Below the pieces are notes generated by a model. That model ran no database searches and was not told the DNA's origin. It saw only the letters and a list, made by a program, of their open reading frames with translations. Shown piece after piece: positions 9,001 to 13,687 of a stretch of 13,707 bases of DNA. How positions within the stretch are numbered: position 1 is the first letter of the stretch; every line of letters begins with the position of its first letter. The translations under genes and the position numbers were made by a program. The stretch comes from Ochromonadaceae sp. CCMP2298 (Eukaryota > Sar > Synurophyceae > Ochromonadales > Ochromonadaceae), in the NCBI GenBank assembly GCA_026770595.1, contig MU634277.1:1-13707 (forward strand). The letters are read 5' to 3'.

Positions 9001-11017
9001 GCTCCGCCCTGTACTCTTCCATACTGGGAGGAACCTCTCTCTCCAGAAAACTGTCTATGTACTCCTGCGCGTCGTGGGCCAGCAGCCAGGCGTATTGGGA
9101 GTACATGTGGGCGAGGGAGTTGGGCGCCACCATGGAGCGAGCTAGGCGGTCTGATATGCTCTTCTTCACGTTGCGAGTGGTGTCGTCCACGTCCTTGAAG
9201 AGCGGGTCCGCCACTCCGATGTTGAACAACGTGCGTGGCTGCAGGATGAGCAGAGACATGGTGTCCTTGTCGATCGAGTTGAAGCTGCGCAGCCCAACGA
9301 CCATCTTATCCGTGAGCTGTGAGAAAGTCTGCTGGATCTCCTGGGAACTGGGCTGCAGCACGATCTTGTCGCCCTCCAGCACCAGCTCCACCTGGAAAAG
9401 GGGCGTCTTCGCGTCCAGGTGGAAAGCCAGCTCGCTCTGCCGCCTAACCAGCTTTCCCTGGTACTGTAGCACGCGCATCTGCTCCGCAGTGAGGTCCTCC
9501 TTCTCCTTCTCCTCGTCCGCGGGGGTGTCCTCCTCCACGTACGTCACCGCCTCCTCCTCTTTAACCACGTTGTCCCCGTCGATGGGGTTGGTGTAGGCGA
9601 AGGCCAGGTCCTTCCAGCTGTGCAAAGAGCTGAGCAAGATGCTGCGCAGGAAGTTGGACAGCTTAAGATCCAGCACGCGGAACAGCTTGTGCAGGCTTCC
9701 GTTCATGAAAACCCCGTGGTTTGACTGGAAGAAGTCGAAAATGTCTTGCACGCAGTCCATAAACTGATCCATAAAGGCGCGATGGAAGTCCTTCTGCAGC
9801 ACCTTCAAGGTGGCCTCTGTGCGCTCCAGCTGCCTTGCGCGGAAGTCGGCCAGCGCACAGGGCAGAGATATGGGTTGCACCTTAACGTCGAAGAAGTTTA
9901 TGAATTGGAAGGTCTGGATCCACTTGTTGTGCAGCCACTTGTACACGTTGTACACCTCGCGCACGCTCGAGTAGTGCAGGTTTTCTATCCGCTGGATGCG
10001 CTCGCGGTAGGGGTACTCAGGGCAGGCCACCTTGCCGTTGCGCGGGACGGGTGAGCGCTCGGGGGGAGATGGCAGGCGCAGCTGCTTGCACCTCAGGACC
10101 GAGTTCTCGTCGCGGAAGGTACCCCTGAGCTTGGCGAACAGCACTGTCTTCTTCATGATGTGCGTGTAGAAGTGGATGATCTCGCCGGTGAGCGACTTCA
10201 GCACCTTGCCCAGCGGCGTGTCCTTCTCGGGGAAGGGCACTGCGGTGGCTAGTCCGTCCACCACTCTTGCGTGGATCTTGCGCAGGCTCTCCTTGCGGAT
10301 GATGCGCACGCTGTCCTTGGGCTGCTTCGAAATGAAGTAGTCCAGGCGCAGCACCTGCTTGGCCCCCTCGCGCGCCTGCTCGGCCAGGTCCCGGCGCTGC
10401 AAGAACTTCGCCTCGTCCTCTTGGTCGAACATGAGCTTCAGCCGCAGCACCTTCTTGGTGATGCCGTTGGGCGCAAAGTGCACGTGGTACTGCTTGGTCT
10501 GCGCGTCGTAGCCCTTCACGATCACGGGTCGCCAGATCCACTCGCCTGAGTGGTAGTAAGGAGTCTTGGCTAGGGATTGCGAGGCCAGCCACTCCTCTGG
10601 AGACTTGTCCAGCGCCTGCAGCTCGATGTTGTCGAAGATGTCCAGCGGCAGCTTGGACTGGTCGATCTTCAGGTACTCGGGGTCGCGCATCAGGTCCTCC
10701 GCAGTCAGCTCCTTCGCGTAAGGATTGACTTCGTGGTCCGCACCGTCCAAGTCGAACTCCTCGTAGCTGAAGCCGACCGTTTTCTTCTGCTTGACCTGGA
10801 CCTCCCCCGGATACGCCCGCATGGGCGGGATCTTCGTGGTCTTCAGCATGCGCTTGATCTTGACAGTGTCATTTTTCTGCACAGTTTTCAGCATATTGTT
10901 GTGGTCCAGAGGCTGGGCTAGGTTGGACTTGTCCTTGCTCTCCTTTTTGTCCTTGCCCAGCTTCCCCGCCGCGGTGGGCGGCTGGGGAGCCGTCTTGGAG
11001 AATAGCTGCGTCTCCAT
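1..11017 (-). CDS. Axonemal inner-arm dynein heavy chain (DNAH1-like), C-terminus cut off by window edge
   Basis: This is the ATP-driven microtubule motor subunit of a single-headed axonemal inner dynein arm, acting in cilia or flagella. The frame has no stop over 3672 codons. Seen in order: N-terminal tail (1-~900) with an acidic Glu-rich stretch near 485-510; linker (~900-1300); AAA1 with P-loop GPAGTGKT at 1492-1499 and Walker B FDEF with D1544/E1545; AAA2 with P-loop GQTCSGKT at 1785-1792 and FDGPVDAVWIEN around D1868; AAA3 with P-loop GDTGTGKS at 2144-2151 and VDDLNMP at D2211/D2212; AAA4 with GVGGSGRKS at 2493-2501 and MIDD at 2551-2552; stalk coiled coils (~2735-2840 and ~2955-3040) flanking the microtubule-binding tip; AAA5 with WPLMIDPQGQANKW near 3133; start of AAA6 with LSAISLGQGQGP near 3605. 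The last readable residues are LWLTSEPSP. The start is the first ATG after an in-frame TAG at 11036-11038, with G at -3 and +4. NLRDLSKVFQGMLM and DSKLDKRRKGVIGPPLG fit the DNAH1/3/7/12 group; the exact orthologue is inferred. No introns are needed. Confidence 0.97.
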   Translation of the reverse strand, partial: METQLFSKTAPQPPTAAGKLGKDKKESKDKSNLAQPLDHNNMLKTVQKNDTVKIKRMLKTTKIPPMRAYPGEVQVKQKKTVGFSYEEFDLDGADHEVNPYAKELTAEDLMRDPEYLKIDQSKLPLDIFDNIELQALDKSPEEWLASQSLAKTPYYHSGEWIWRPVIVKGYDAQTKQYHVHFAPNGITKKVLRLKLMFDQEDEAKFLQRRDLAEQAREGAKQVLRLDYFISKQPKDSVRIIRKESLRKIHARVVDGLATAVPFPEKDTPLGKVLKSLTGEIIHFYTHIMKKTVLFAKLRGTFRDENSVLRCKQLRLPSPPERSPVPRNGKVACPEYPYRERIQRIENLHYSSVREVYNVYKWLHNKWIQTFQFINFFDVKVQPISLPCALADFRARQLERTEATLKVLQKDFHRAFMDQFMDCVQDIFDFFQSNHGVFMNGSLHKLFRVLDLKLSNFLRSILLSSLHSWKDLAFAYTNPIDGDNVVKEEEAVTYVEEDTPADEEKEKEDLTAEQMRVLQYQGKLVRRQSELAFHLDAKTPLFQVELVLEGDKIVLQPSSQEIQQTFSQLTDKMVVGLRSFNSIDKDTMSLLILQPRTLFNIGVADPLFKDVDDTTRNVKKSISDRLARSMVAPNSLAHMYSQYAWLLAHDAQEYIDSFLEREVPPSMEEYRAELDRLNSAMLEISELSFHLENYSLVRVSTSSINRVLYDRARQLRDYLAQVVAAEARQRNMNVIGQYNAILERIAEKPANEKQLAELRDFIESSKLTVEELKGSVGQIRGTLEMLEAYNVPLTVEDMGLSWSTLEYPSKVEYSGKEVEIALEADKIRMMDRLSMQKDQFERLVESLGQEVKAGMMLDDYADREKIVERINGLMDSIQEAKNKRDDFNMREKVFGFPPTEYVMLDNFSEQLLPVYKLWNMVSDFHNSMKDWLHGDFKDLDGKTIEEMVTDWWKTSYKLSKSLEEELPGAAASAAKLREETTEFRHNMPVIQSLASKALKRRHWEAVSELLGKVIDPEDELTLQSLLDLNAAGNIEAIQEITIAAEKEYNLEKNMHAMMKEWESIEFEVKGYKDSGTFIVGGVDEIITLLDDHIVKTQTMRGSPYIRPIEKECKMWEHRLKYAQGMLDALINCQRTWMYLEPIFGSEDIMRQLPTEARRFQGVDTLWRKVLADVNQDPNFMTCAEPDKRLEEKFKKANEKLEEITKGLNDYLEMKRLYFPRFFFLSNDELLEILSQTKEPRAVQPHLGKCFEGINKVKFEADTKISQIISAEGEVVKLDVFVDPESGGNKGNVEKWLLEIESIQWDSIRTLTVGSIEQYKNVSRKDWILNWPAQVILAVSSVYWTQEVTQALTEGGGQALSVCNEKLNLQLRGLVDLVRGKLTKLERRTLGALTTIDVHNRDVVAKMVDVGTHEVADFEWMSQLRYNWEESWKDGQAVKKGDKTLVARIVNARCLYGYEYLGNTMRLVITALTDRCYRTMIGAVDLLYGGAPEGPAGTGKTETVKDLSKAVAIHCVVFNCSDGLDYLAMAKFFKGLAGCGSWCCFDEFNRINIEVLSVIAQQILVINQGKRENKEMFHFEGTYMKLNSNCNVFITMNPGYAGRAELPDNLKALFRPCAMMVPDYAMIGEIRLYSFGFEDARSNAQKIVRVLQLSSEQLSSQKHYDYGMRAVNSILVAAGNLRQQLGDDPQWTEAKIVLRSINDVNLAKFLVEDLPLFRGITSDLFPGVTLPEADYGVLTQCLQDVCDSGVEVAPENVFYLENKPEYQTKTIQLYEMLLVRHGIMVVGQTCSGKTSTIHNLAKAMTKAAVDGSEDFAKVQIYTINPKSVTSKQLYGLFDENTHEFVEGILAVTFRRCAKDTSPDRKWMMFDGPVDAVWIENMNTVLDDNKKLCLNSGEIIKMSDPMTMFFEAEDLEQASPATVSRVGMIFCETRNIGWAAVRNIWLKSLPEGIQEHKEYLSGLFDWTFPVLTYFVSKYCKMPTTMAAQELIFSLTRLLKCMLDFDDGVASDAPKAIEGCFVFAAVWSVGACVDGDGRVRFDSFLRKLLDGTVYDTAEYKDFKIKTPTYEETPERQAIQQLPEEGIAFDYNFDAKSAKWVNWLEGQLIFKIPREAQFNSIVVPTIDTIRNEWILEKMLRKGHHVICTGDTGTGKSVSIRNKLLSGMPEKFNAISLNFSAQTSANQTQDLIDSKLDKRRKGVIGPPLGMITIVFVDDLNMPAKEEYGAQPPIEILRQWMDHRGWYDRKENEFRRLVDIQFCAAMGPPGGGRTRITQRYVRHFNVINFVNFSNDSLARVFGTILDWRLAQGFQGPVKALSEAAVQATISIYNNISASLLPTPMKSHYTFNLRDLSKVFQGMLMGDPNFVKDKDSFVRLWAHECMRVFHDRLIDDADRTWFKELVATTVKEEFNADFAKLLGANPSILYLNFGDPKALQKPYVEMVDRSTLPKVMADYLDDYNQMTTKPMNLVLFASAVEHIARISRVINQAYGNALLVGVGGSGRKSLTMLAVSIADFELFVIEITKSYGMNEWREDIRTMMNKAGVLNKPTVFMIDDTQIVKETFLEDINGILNTGEVANLFNNEEMSAVMEGLSKACQEAGVNGGIPAEVYNFFVSRVRTNLHLVLCLSPIGESFRTRLRMFPSLVNCCTIDWFTEWPEEALRSVANFFFEKVDLDAKTKAGVVDVCVDMQVRVVQLSKRYIAEMGRYYYVTPTSYLELINTFNRMLAKQRHEVFEAKARYDNGLSKLLETAQQVNEMQVYLEDLQPKLKEATIETDALLVTITADREVASEQSVVVEAEAAKCNEQAKEAGALKESCEADLAEAIPALEAAEKALKNLDKSDITEMKAMKKPSLAIKMTMAAISIMLGVKPDKKMKEGDPRIDPYWVPASKELLNDPRFLQRLQTYDRDNMNPDVVTKAKTFTDDPEFDPEVVAKKGSMASAGLAKWVHAMVKYDRVARLVAPKRASLKEAETTLKEAKEMLAIKQTALKEVMDKLADLETGLKAAEDKKEALKNQVTDCEAKLRRADALIKGLGGEKTRWTEMSKTLADTYNNVTGDVVLSSGVIAYMGAFIASYREDAIRQWSALLTQKGITCSKGFTLQDTLGSPVTIRSWIINRLPNDSFSIENGIMVFTSNRWPLMIDPQGQANKWVKKMEENSSIKVVKQNQGNFVRTIENAIQFGSPVLLENVPESLDPILEPILLKQIVIAGGVATIRLGDATIEYDKNFRLYITTKLSNPHYPPELCVKVNLLNFMATGEGLQDQMLGRVVAMEQKELELQRQQLIVEDAENQRQLKEIEDKILFLLKNAEGNILDDEVLIDTLGDSKKTSNIIQEKVKVAEQTQLRIAKVRMGYIPVAFQASQLFFCIADLASVDPMYQYSLDWYISLYEGAIEVAEKAKNLEDRLRNLNDCFTYILYRNVCRSLFEKDKLLFSFLLTTKIMLGLKALDGAEVRFFLQGSTSMDLAEPNPFAWLSDKAWNDILALNDMPTFKGFKDTYKAHGAKWEKVMESDKPSDLIDELLGDTYDIFKKLCVLRCLRPDVVVPAVQHFISESMGNKFIEPPPFDLKGCFEVSKCTTPLIFVLTPGAAPMTELMKLAEEMGFGSKLSAISLGQGQGPIAENAIQDAADKGTWVCLQNCHLSISWMPTLEKICEEFSEDTLHPNFRLWLTSEPSP

Positions 11018-11190
11018 CCCGAGAGAAGAGCTGCGCTAAAATCGGCTGCAACGGCTTGGTGTCCTCTCGTCACACAGCACGTCCAGCACTCTACTCGCTA
11101 ATAATTGTGCCTCTTTGAGCGAGAAGGCAAGGACTGCAAACGAGAGACGGAGAGAGCAAGAGAAATGGAACGAGAGAGGACAAGAGCAAT
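11018..11190 (-). promoter_or_regulatory. Dynein 5' leader with pyrimidine tract and 3' splice-site-like AG
   Basis: Read on the minus strand, 11190 to 11136 is strongly C/T-rich and ends in TTTGCAG, with the AG at 11135-11134. That leaves about 116 nt before the dynein ATG. This is the layout of a 3' splice acceptor, so it could close a 5'-UTR intron or accept a trans-spliced leader. An in-frame TAG at 11036-11038 rules out a coding extension from this leader in the same frame. The pattern is seen directly; its use as a splice site is inferred. A plain CT-rich promoter element is the main alternative. Confidence 0.4.
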
Positions 11191-11200
11191 GAACCAACGG

Positions 11201-11227
11201 CGGCAGTTTCACCGCCACGGCAGTTTC
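11201..11227. repeat. Short direct repeat CGGCAGTTTC x2
   Basis: The 10-mer CGGCAGTTTC occurs at 11201-11210 and again at 11218-11227, a spacing of 17 bases. Between them TTTCACCGCC pairs partly with the GGCGG at 11199-11203. It sits about 185-210 bp upstream of the dynein ATG, where a duplicated regulatory-protein site would be plausible. No known factor is recognised and chance duplication is possible. Confidence 0.4.
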
Positions 11228-11477
11228 CAGGGGTGGGCGAAATCTCGACTTTTTCGGTTAGTTACCCAAACTTTTACTCAGCCCGATTCGGCTATTTTTT
11301 GCCCCCGATAATGTAATAATACTGCATATTTTTGAATCTTTTGCGTCTATTTTACGCTGTTTGCCAAATAGGCGCATTGTTGTACTGGACGGAGTAGATA
11401 TGATTATATTACAGAAGAGAAGGCAGAATGGACTGGATGGAAGACCCCCCCAAGGCCACACCACACAAGTGAGGGTA

Positions 11478-11504
11478 GTACGTACTATATTCTATAGTAC
11501 GTAC
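11478..11504. repeat. Perfect 27-bp inverted repeat (12-nt arms, 3-nt centre)
   Basis: The arms GTACGTACTATA (11478-11489) and TATAGTACGTAC (11493-11504) are exact reverse complements around the centre TTC. Two smaller palindromes are nested in it: TAGTACGTACTA at 11476-11487 and GTACGTAC at 11497-11504. It lies about 460 bp from the dynein ATG and about 400 bp from the candidate plus-strand ATG, roughly midway between two divergent units. It could be a binding site for a dimeric protein or a cruciform/hairpin. It is too far from any gene end, and has no T-run, to act as an intrinsic terminator. Confidence 0.75.
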
Positions 11505-11754
11505 GTTCCAACACTACCCCCCCCACTAAAAGACTGCCCATGATCCAGGACGAAAATAATCTGAAACTAAAACTACCTATCCTCCCCCCCGGAAACAGGG
11601 AATATATGCGATGGAGCAACATACGATAGAAAGAAAAATAATAGATAATGACAGCTACCAGCTTGCAGCGAGACGCATACTAGAGAAATACACATGTTGA
11701 GTAGAGAATAGATGTTGATCATCGCCCGCGTGGCTCCCTTCCAGGTGTGTATGA

Positions 11755-11901
11755 TCCCAGCGCGCTTCAACGTTGTTTGTTGGTGTCGCTCCTGTATACG
11801 TAACCAATGCATTTGGAATACCGAGATTTGCGCAGTAGACGCTTGCAAGCGCTGAGAGGGTCTGGAACGAGACGGAGTTCCCAGAAAGGGTAGTGGGGCG
11901 C
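11755..11901 (+). other. In-frame open extension upstream of the plus-strand ORF, with one TAG
   Basis: The frame of the 11902 ORF is open upstream as far as a TGA at 11752-11754, except for a TAG at 11836-11838. Its translation is not low-complexity: it reads STLFVGVAPVYVTNAFGIP, then RFAQ, the TAG, then TLASAERVWNETEFPERVVG leading directly into MVREIRLW. This resembles the start of a folded domain and has no in-frame ATG before 11902. It may be an upstream exon, a decayed N-terminus, or partly intron: CAGTAG at 11833-11838 could also be an acceptor site, which would remove the stop. It matches no family I recognise. Confidence 0.3.
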
Positions 11902-12801
11902 ATGGTGCGCGAGATACGTCTTTGGAATGCGCAGGCAGAGGTGAAGTTCTATCACAGCTGCCAGGACTCATCTATCAACGACACCTTTCAGTCTCAGGCG
12001 ACTCTGTGGGAGATCCTTCTGCGAGAGGACCCCCCCTCCCTACCTCCTTCACCAACGGAGGGGGGAAGTGACCCCGTAGTTATGAGTCTGCCGTACCCTC
12101 TACCCGACGACGGGGTGGTGGATTTGATGGACGACAACGACGAGGCGAACTCCACTTCTGCTCAGGTCGCTTCTGCACCCAGTCAGTTCACGTTAACAGC
12201 TGCGAGTGAGGGGACAGCCAGATCAGACGACCAGTCAACGGGAGGACCCAGGTTCCAGGTGGGCGCGGTAGTGTTATCAGAACAAGCACCTGCACTCGCT
12301 CAAGATTCGCAGATTCCCACACATCCTAAGTCTGACCAGGGGGAAGCTCAGGCAGAGGAGTACTTCTTTGAGGAGTTCTTTTCACCTTCCCAGCACGCAC
12401 AAGCTCTGGAGTCCAACAAAGCCAGCCCTCTTCGCGCACAGTGGTCACAGACTGACCTGGACGCGGCGGCAGCTTCTGCTGCATCAAAGGCAGCTTCGGC
12501 CCCGCAAGTCGGTGATTGGGTCGACCCCTCCAGTACTCACGCCAAGAGAGACAACCCCTCTGCACAACCTGCGGCGAGAGGACCGAAACAGAGACCTCTG
12601 CATCAAGGACAACCTACTGCGGCACCGAAAGCAGGAGACTGGAAATCCGCACACGACACTTCCACACACCCAGTACAGGGGAGTGGACAGCAGGGGCGTG
12701 ATCTAGGTCGGGGGGTATCCCACGGACATCGCCCGGCTAAAGTGCACTACGGCACCCTTGCTAGCTCAGCTGCAATCGCTGCGGGTTCCCGCGAACCATA
12801 G
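11902..12801 (+). CDS. Unrecognised low-complexity protein, 299 aa (hypothetical)
   Basis: I do not recognise this protein. The first in-frame ATG is at 11902 (a GTG at 11893 is also in frame) and the frame closes at TAG 12799-12801. Residues 1 to about 45 are mixed and aromatic (EIRLWNAQAEVKFYH, ATLWEILL). The rest is rich in Ser, Ala, Gln, Asp and Pro and looks disordered, with an acidic patch (MDDNDE) and an aromatic-acidic one (EEYFFEEFF). A short motif appears twice about 41 residues apart: APQVGDWVDPSSTH (GDW at residue 204) and APKAGDWKSAHDTSTH (GDW at 245). G-biased first codon positions support coding, but codon choice is less GC-biased at third positions than in the dynein, so it may be young, weakly expressed or of foreign origin. 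No signal peptide, membrane segment or catalytic motif is visible. The start and end are both uncertain because the frame continues in coding style on either side. Confidence 0.4.
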   Translation: MVREIRLWNAQAEVKFYHSCQDSSINDTFQSQATLWEILLREDPPSLPPSPTEGGSDPVVMSLPYPLPDDGVVDLMDDNDEANSTSAQVASAPSQFTLTAASEGTARSDDQSTGGPRFQVGAVVLSEQAPALAQDSQIPTHPKSDQGEAQAEEYFFEEFFSPSQHAQALESNKASPLRAQWSQTDLDAAAASAASKAASAPQVGDWVDPSSTHAKRDNPSAQPAARGPKQRPLHQGQPTAAPKAGDWKSAHDTSTHPVQGSGQQGRDLGRGVSHGHRPAKVHYGTLASSAAIAAGSREP

Positions 12802-13254
12802 CGCAGGGAACAGTACCGACCTCTAGTGGCACGCCGACACCCTGGTATTGCATCTGACACTTCTGCCTTCAAACAACCAAGAGCAAAAGAGGCGCGACCC
12901 ATGCACAACTCCGACCCCAACGACACGGCGGAGGAGGCAGACAGGAAGCGCCACCGCTCTAACTTTGGCGCACAGTCACAGCACCCTCGCACGGAACAAG
13001 AGGGTGGCCTTTTTGGCAACGCGTACCAGGGTAACGAGTAGGGACGCGAGACAGGTGCGGGAGAAAACGACTACTTCGATTTCGCTGGTGCTCAGGACGA
13101 AGAAGACGGATACGAGAGTTTCGCGGAATATAACCCTGAGGCTTACGGCAGTGACTCTGCACAAGACACCCACCACCCTGCCCACCCCACCCGTGACCCT
13201 CGTCACACCCGAGACGATCGTCAGCATCGTGGCCAAGCAGCTCCTGGTACCTAA
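12802..13254 (+). pseudogene. In-frame continuation of the 299-aa ORF past TAG, possibly a decayed 3' part
   Basis: After the TAG at 12799 the same frame runs on for 150 codons, broken only by a second TAG at 13039-13041, to a TAA at 13252-13254. The first segment is hydrophilic and similar in style to the ORF before it (PNDTAEEADRKRHRSNFGAQ). The second is strikingly acidic and aromatic (GENDYFDFAGAQDEEDGYES) and then His/Arg/Asp-rich. An internal ATG at 12901 could give a shorter separate peptide ending at 13041. Options are a gene inactivated by CAG-to-TAG changes, readthrough, spliced-out stops (a GT...AG span 12715-12801 is 87 bp and would keep frame), or chance. Similar composition across both stops argues weakly for one original protein. 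Confidence 0.3.
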
Positions 13255-13281
13255 GCGGGATTGGCAGCAAAGCGGGATTGG
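13253..13281 (+). repeat. Direct repeat AAGCGGGATTGG x2, period 17
   Basis: The 12-mer AAGCGGGATTGG is at 13253-13264 and again at 13270-13281. It starts inside the TAA that ends the plus-strand open frame. It looks like a small tandem duplication; no function is evident. Confidence 0.7.
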
Positions 13282-13405
13282 AAAAGTGGGTTCTGGCTTT
13301 CCAGTCCGAGCTGTCTGCTATTTTTGTGAAACGGTCAAAAGGAAGAAAAAGCCAAGATTCCTGCCCGAAAAACTACCCCGAAAAAGCCGAAAAAACTCCC
13401 ATCCT

Positions 13406-13411
13406 AATAAA
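13406..13411 (+). terminator. Candidate poly(A) signal AATAAA
   Basis: An exact AATAAA lies about 150 bp after the TAA at 13252-13254, on the strand of the plus-strand open frame, in an otherwise GC-rich neighbourhood. This is a normal distance for a 3' end. The surrounding DNA is A-rich, which raises the chance of a fortuitous match. Confidence 0.35.
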
Positions 13412-13637
13412 AAGCTTCCAAAAACAGAGCGAAAAGCAGAAGAAACCCCAGACCCGCCGAGAGGGGGCCGGGGAGTGGGTTTTGCGGTAGGGGAGTGGAG
13501 AGTGGCTGGGGTTTCTTATGGGTTTTGGCTTGATTTGAAGTTAGTGTCTGTTGTAGGACTGTCGATGCTGCTTGGGTTCACTAAGCGGTTCCTCTGTGGA
13601 GCTATGTTCCCAAATTAAGTTCCCCAACGTTATTTTG

Positions 13638-13687
13638 CCCCCTCCTCCTGCCGCCTCTCTCTCCCTCTGTTTTTGAACGTCTCACAG
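13638..13687 (+). other. Pyrimidine tract followed by CAG at right edge
   Basis: Positions 13638-13674 are almost all C and T. They are followed by a T-run and CTCACAG, with the AG at 13686-13687. This is a second splice-acceptor-like arrangement in the window, on the opposite strand from the one before the dynein. It may mark the 5' part of a gene beyond the edge; 20 bases of following sequence are not enough to tell. Confidence 0.3.

Larger units (their letters stand above)
11191..11754. other. Divergent intergenic region, no convincing gene
   Basis: This stretch lies upstream of both the minus-strand dynein and the plus-strand locus, so it should hold promoter elements for the dynein and possibly for both. 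It is richer in A/T than the dynein gene, especially 11290-11420, which has several TATA-like strings on either strand (for example AATATAATCA on the minus strand around 11401-11410). It also has C-runs at 11445-11451, around 11516-11524 and 11583-11590. The short open frames here have no coding character and overlap each other on both strands. No core promoter can be placed with confidence. Confidence 0.55.

Noticed and set aside
798-10592. Shorter minus-strand open frames in other frames, such as 798-1292, 2655-3062 and 10017-10592
   Set aside because: They lie inside the dynein gene in a shifted frame, are Gly/Arg/Ala/Pro-rich and have no domain; they are shadows of GC-rich codon use.
11105-11311. 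Plus-strand 68-codon open frame with an Arg/Glu-rich run
   Set aside because: The Arg/Glu run is the purine complement of the minus-strand pyrimidine tract, and the frame does not start with ATG.
11478-11504. Intrinsic transcription terminator
   Set aside because: The stem is AT-rich with no following T-run, it is not at a gene end, and the setting is eukaryotic.
11573-11971. Minus-strand 132-codon open frame
   Set aside because: It crosses the intergenic region and the coding-like plus-strand extension, and the composition is unremarkable with no motif. A nested open frame in another phase shows that stops are simply sparse here.
11755-13254. Nuclear genetic code with TAG as a sense codon
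   Set aside because: The dynein frame in the same window has more than 3600 codons, many of them CAG for Gln, and not one TAG. A reassigned TAG would be expected to appear there.
12848-13618. Plus-strand 256-codon open frame rich in Thr, Lys and Arg
   Set aside because: It begins at TTG, runs out of phase with the better coding frame and extends through the A-rich and non-coding 3' flank. Its composition is explained by the ACC/AAA-rich DNA.
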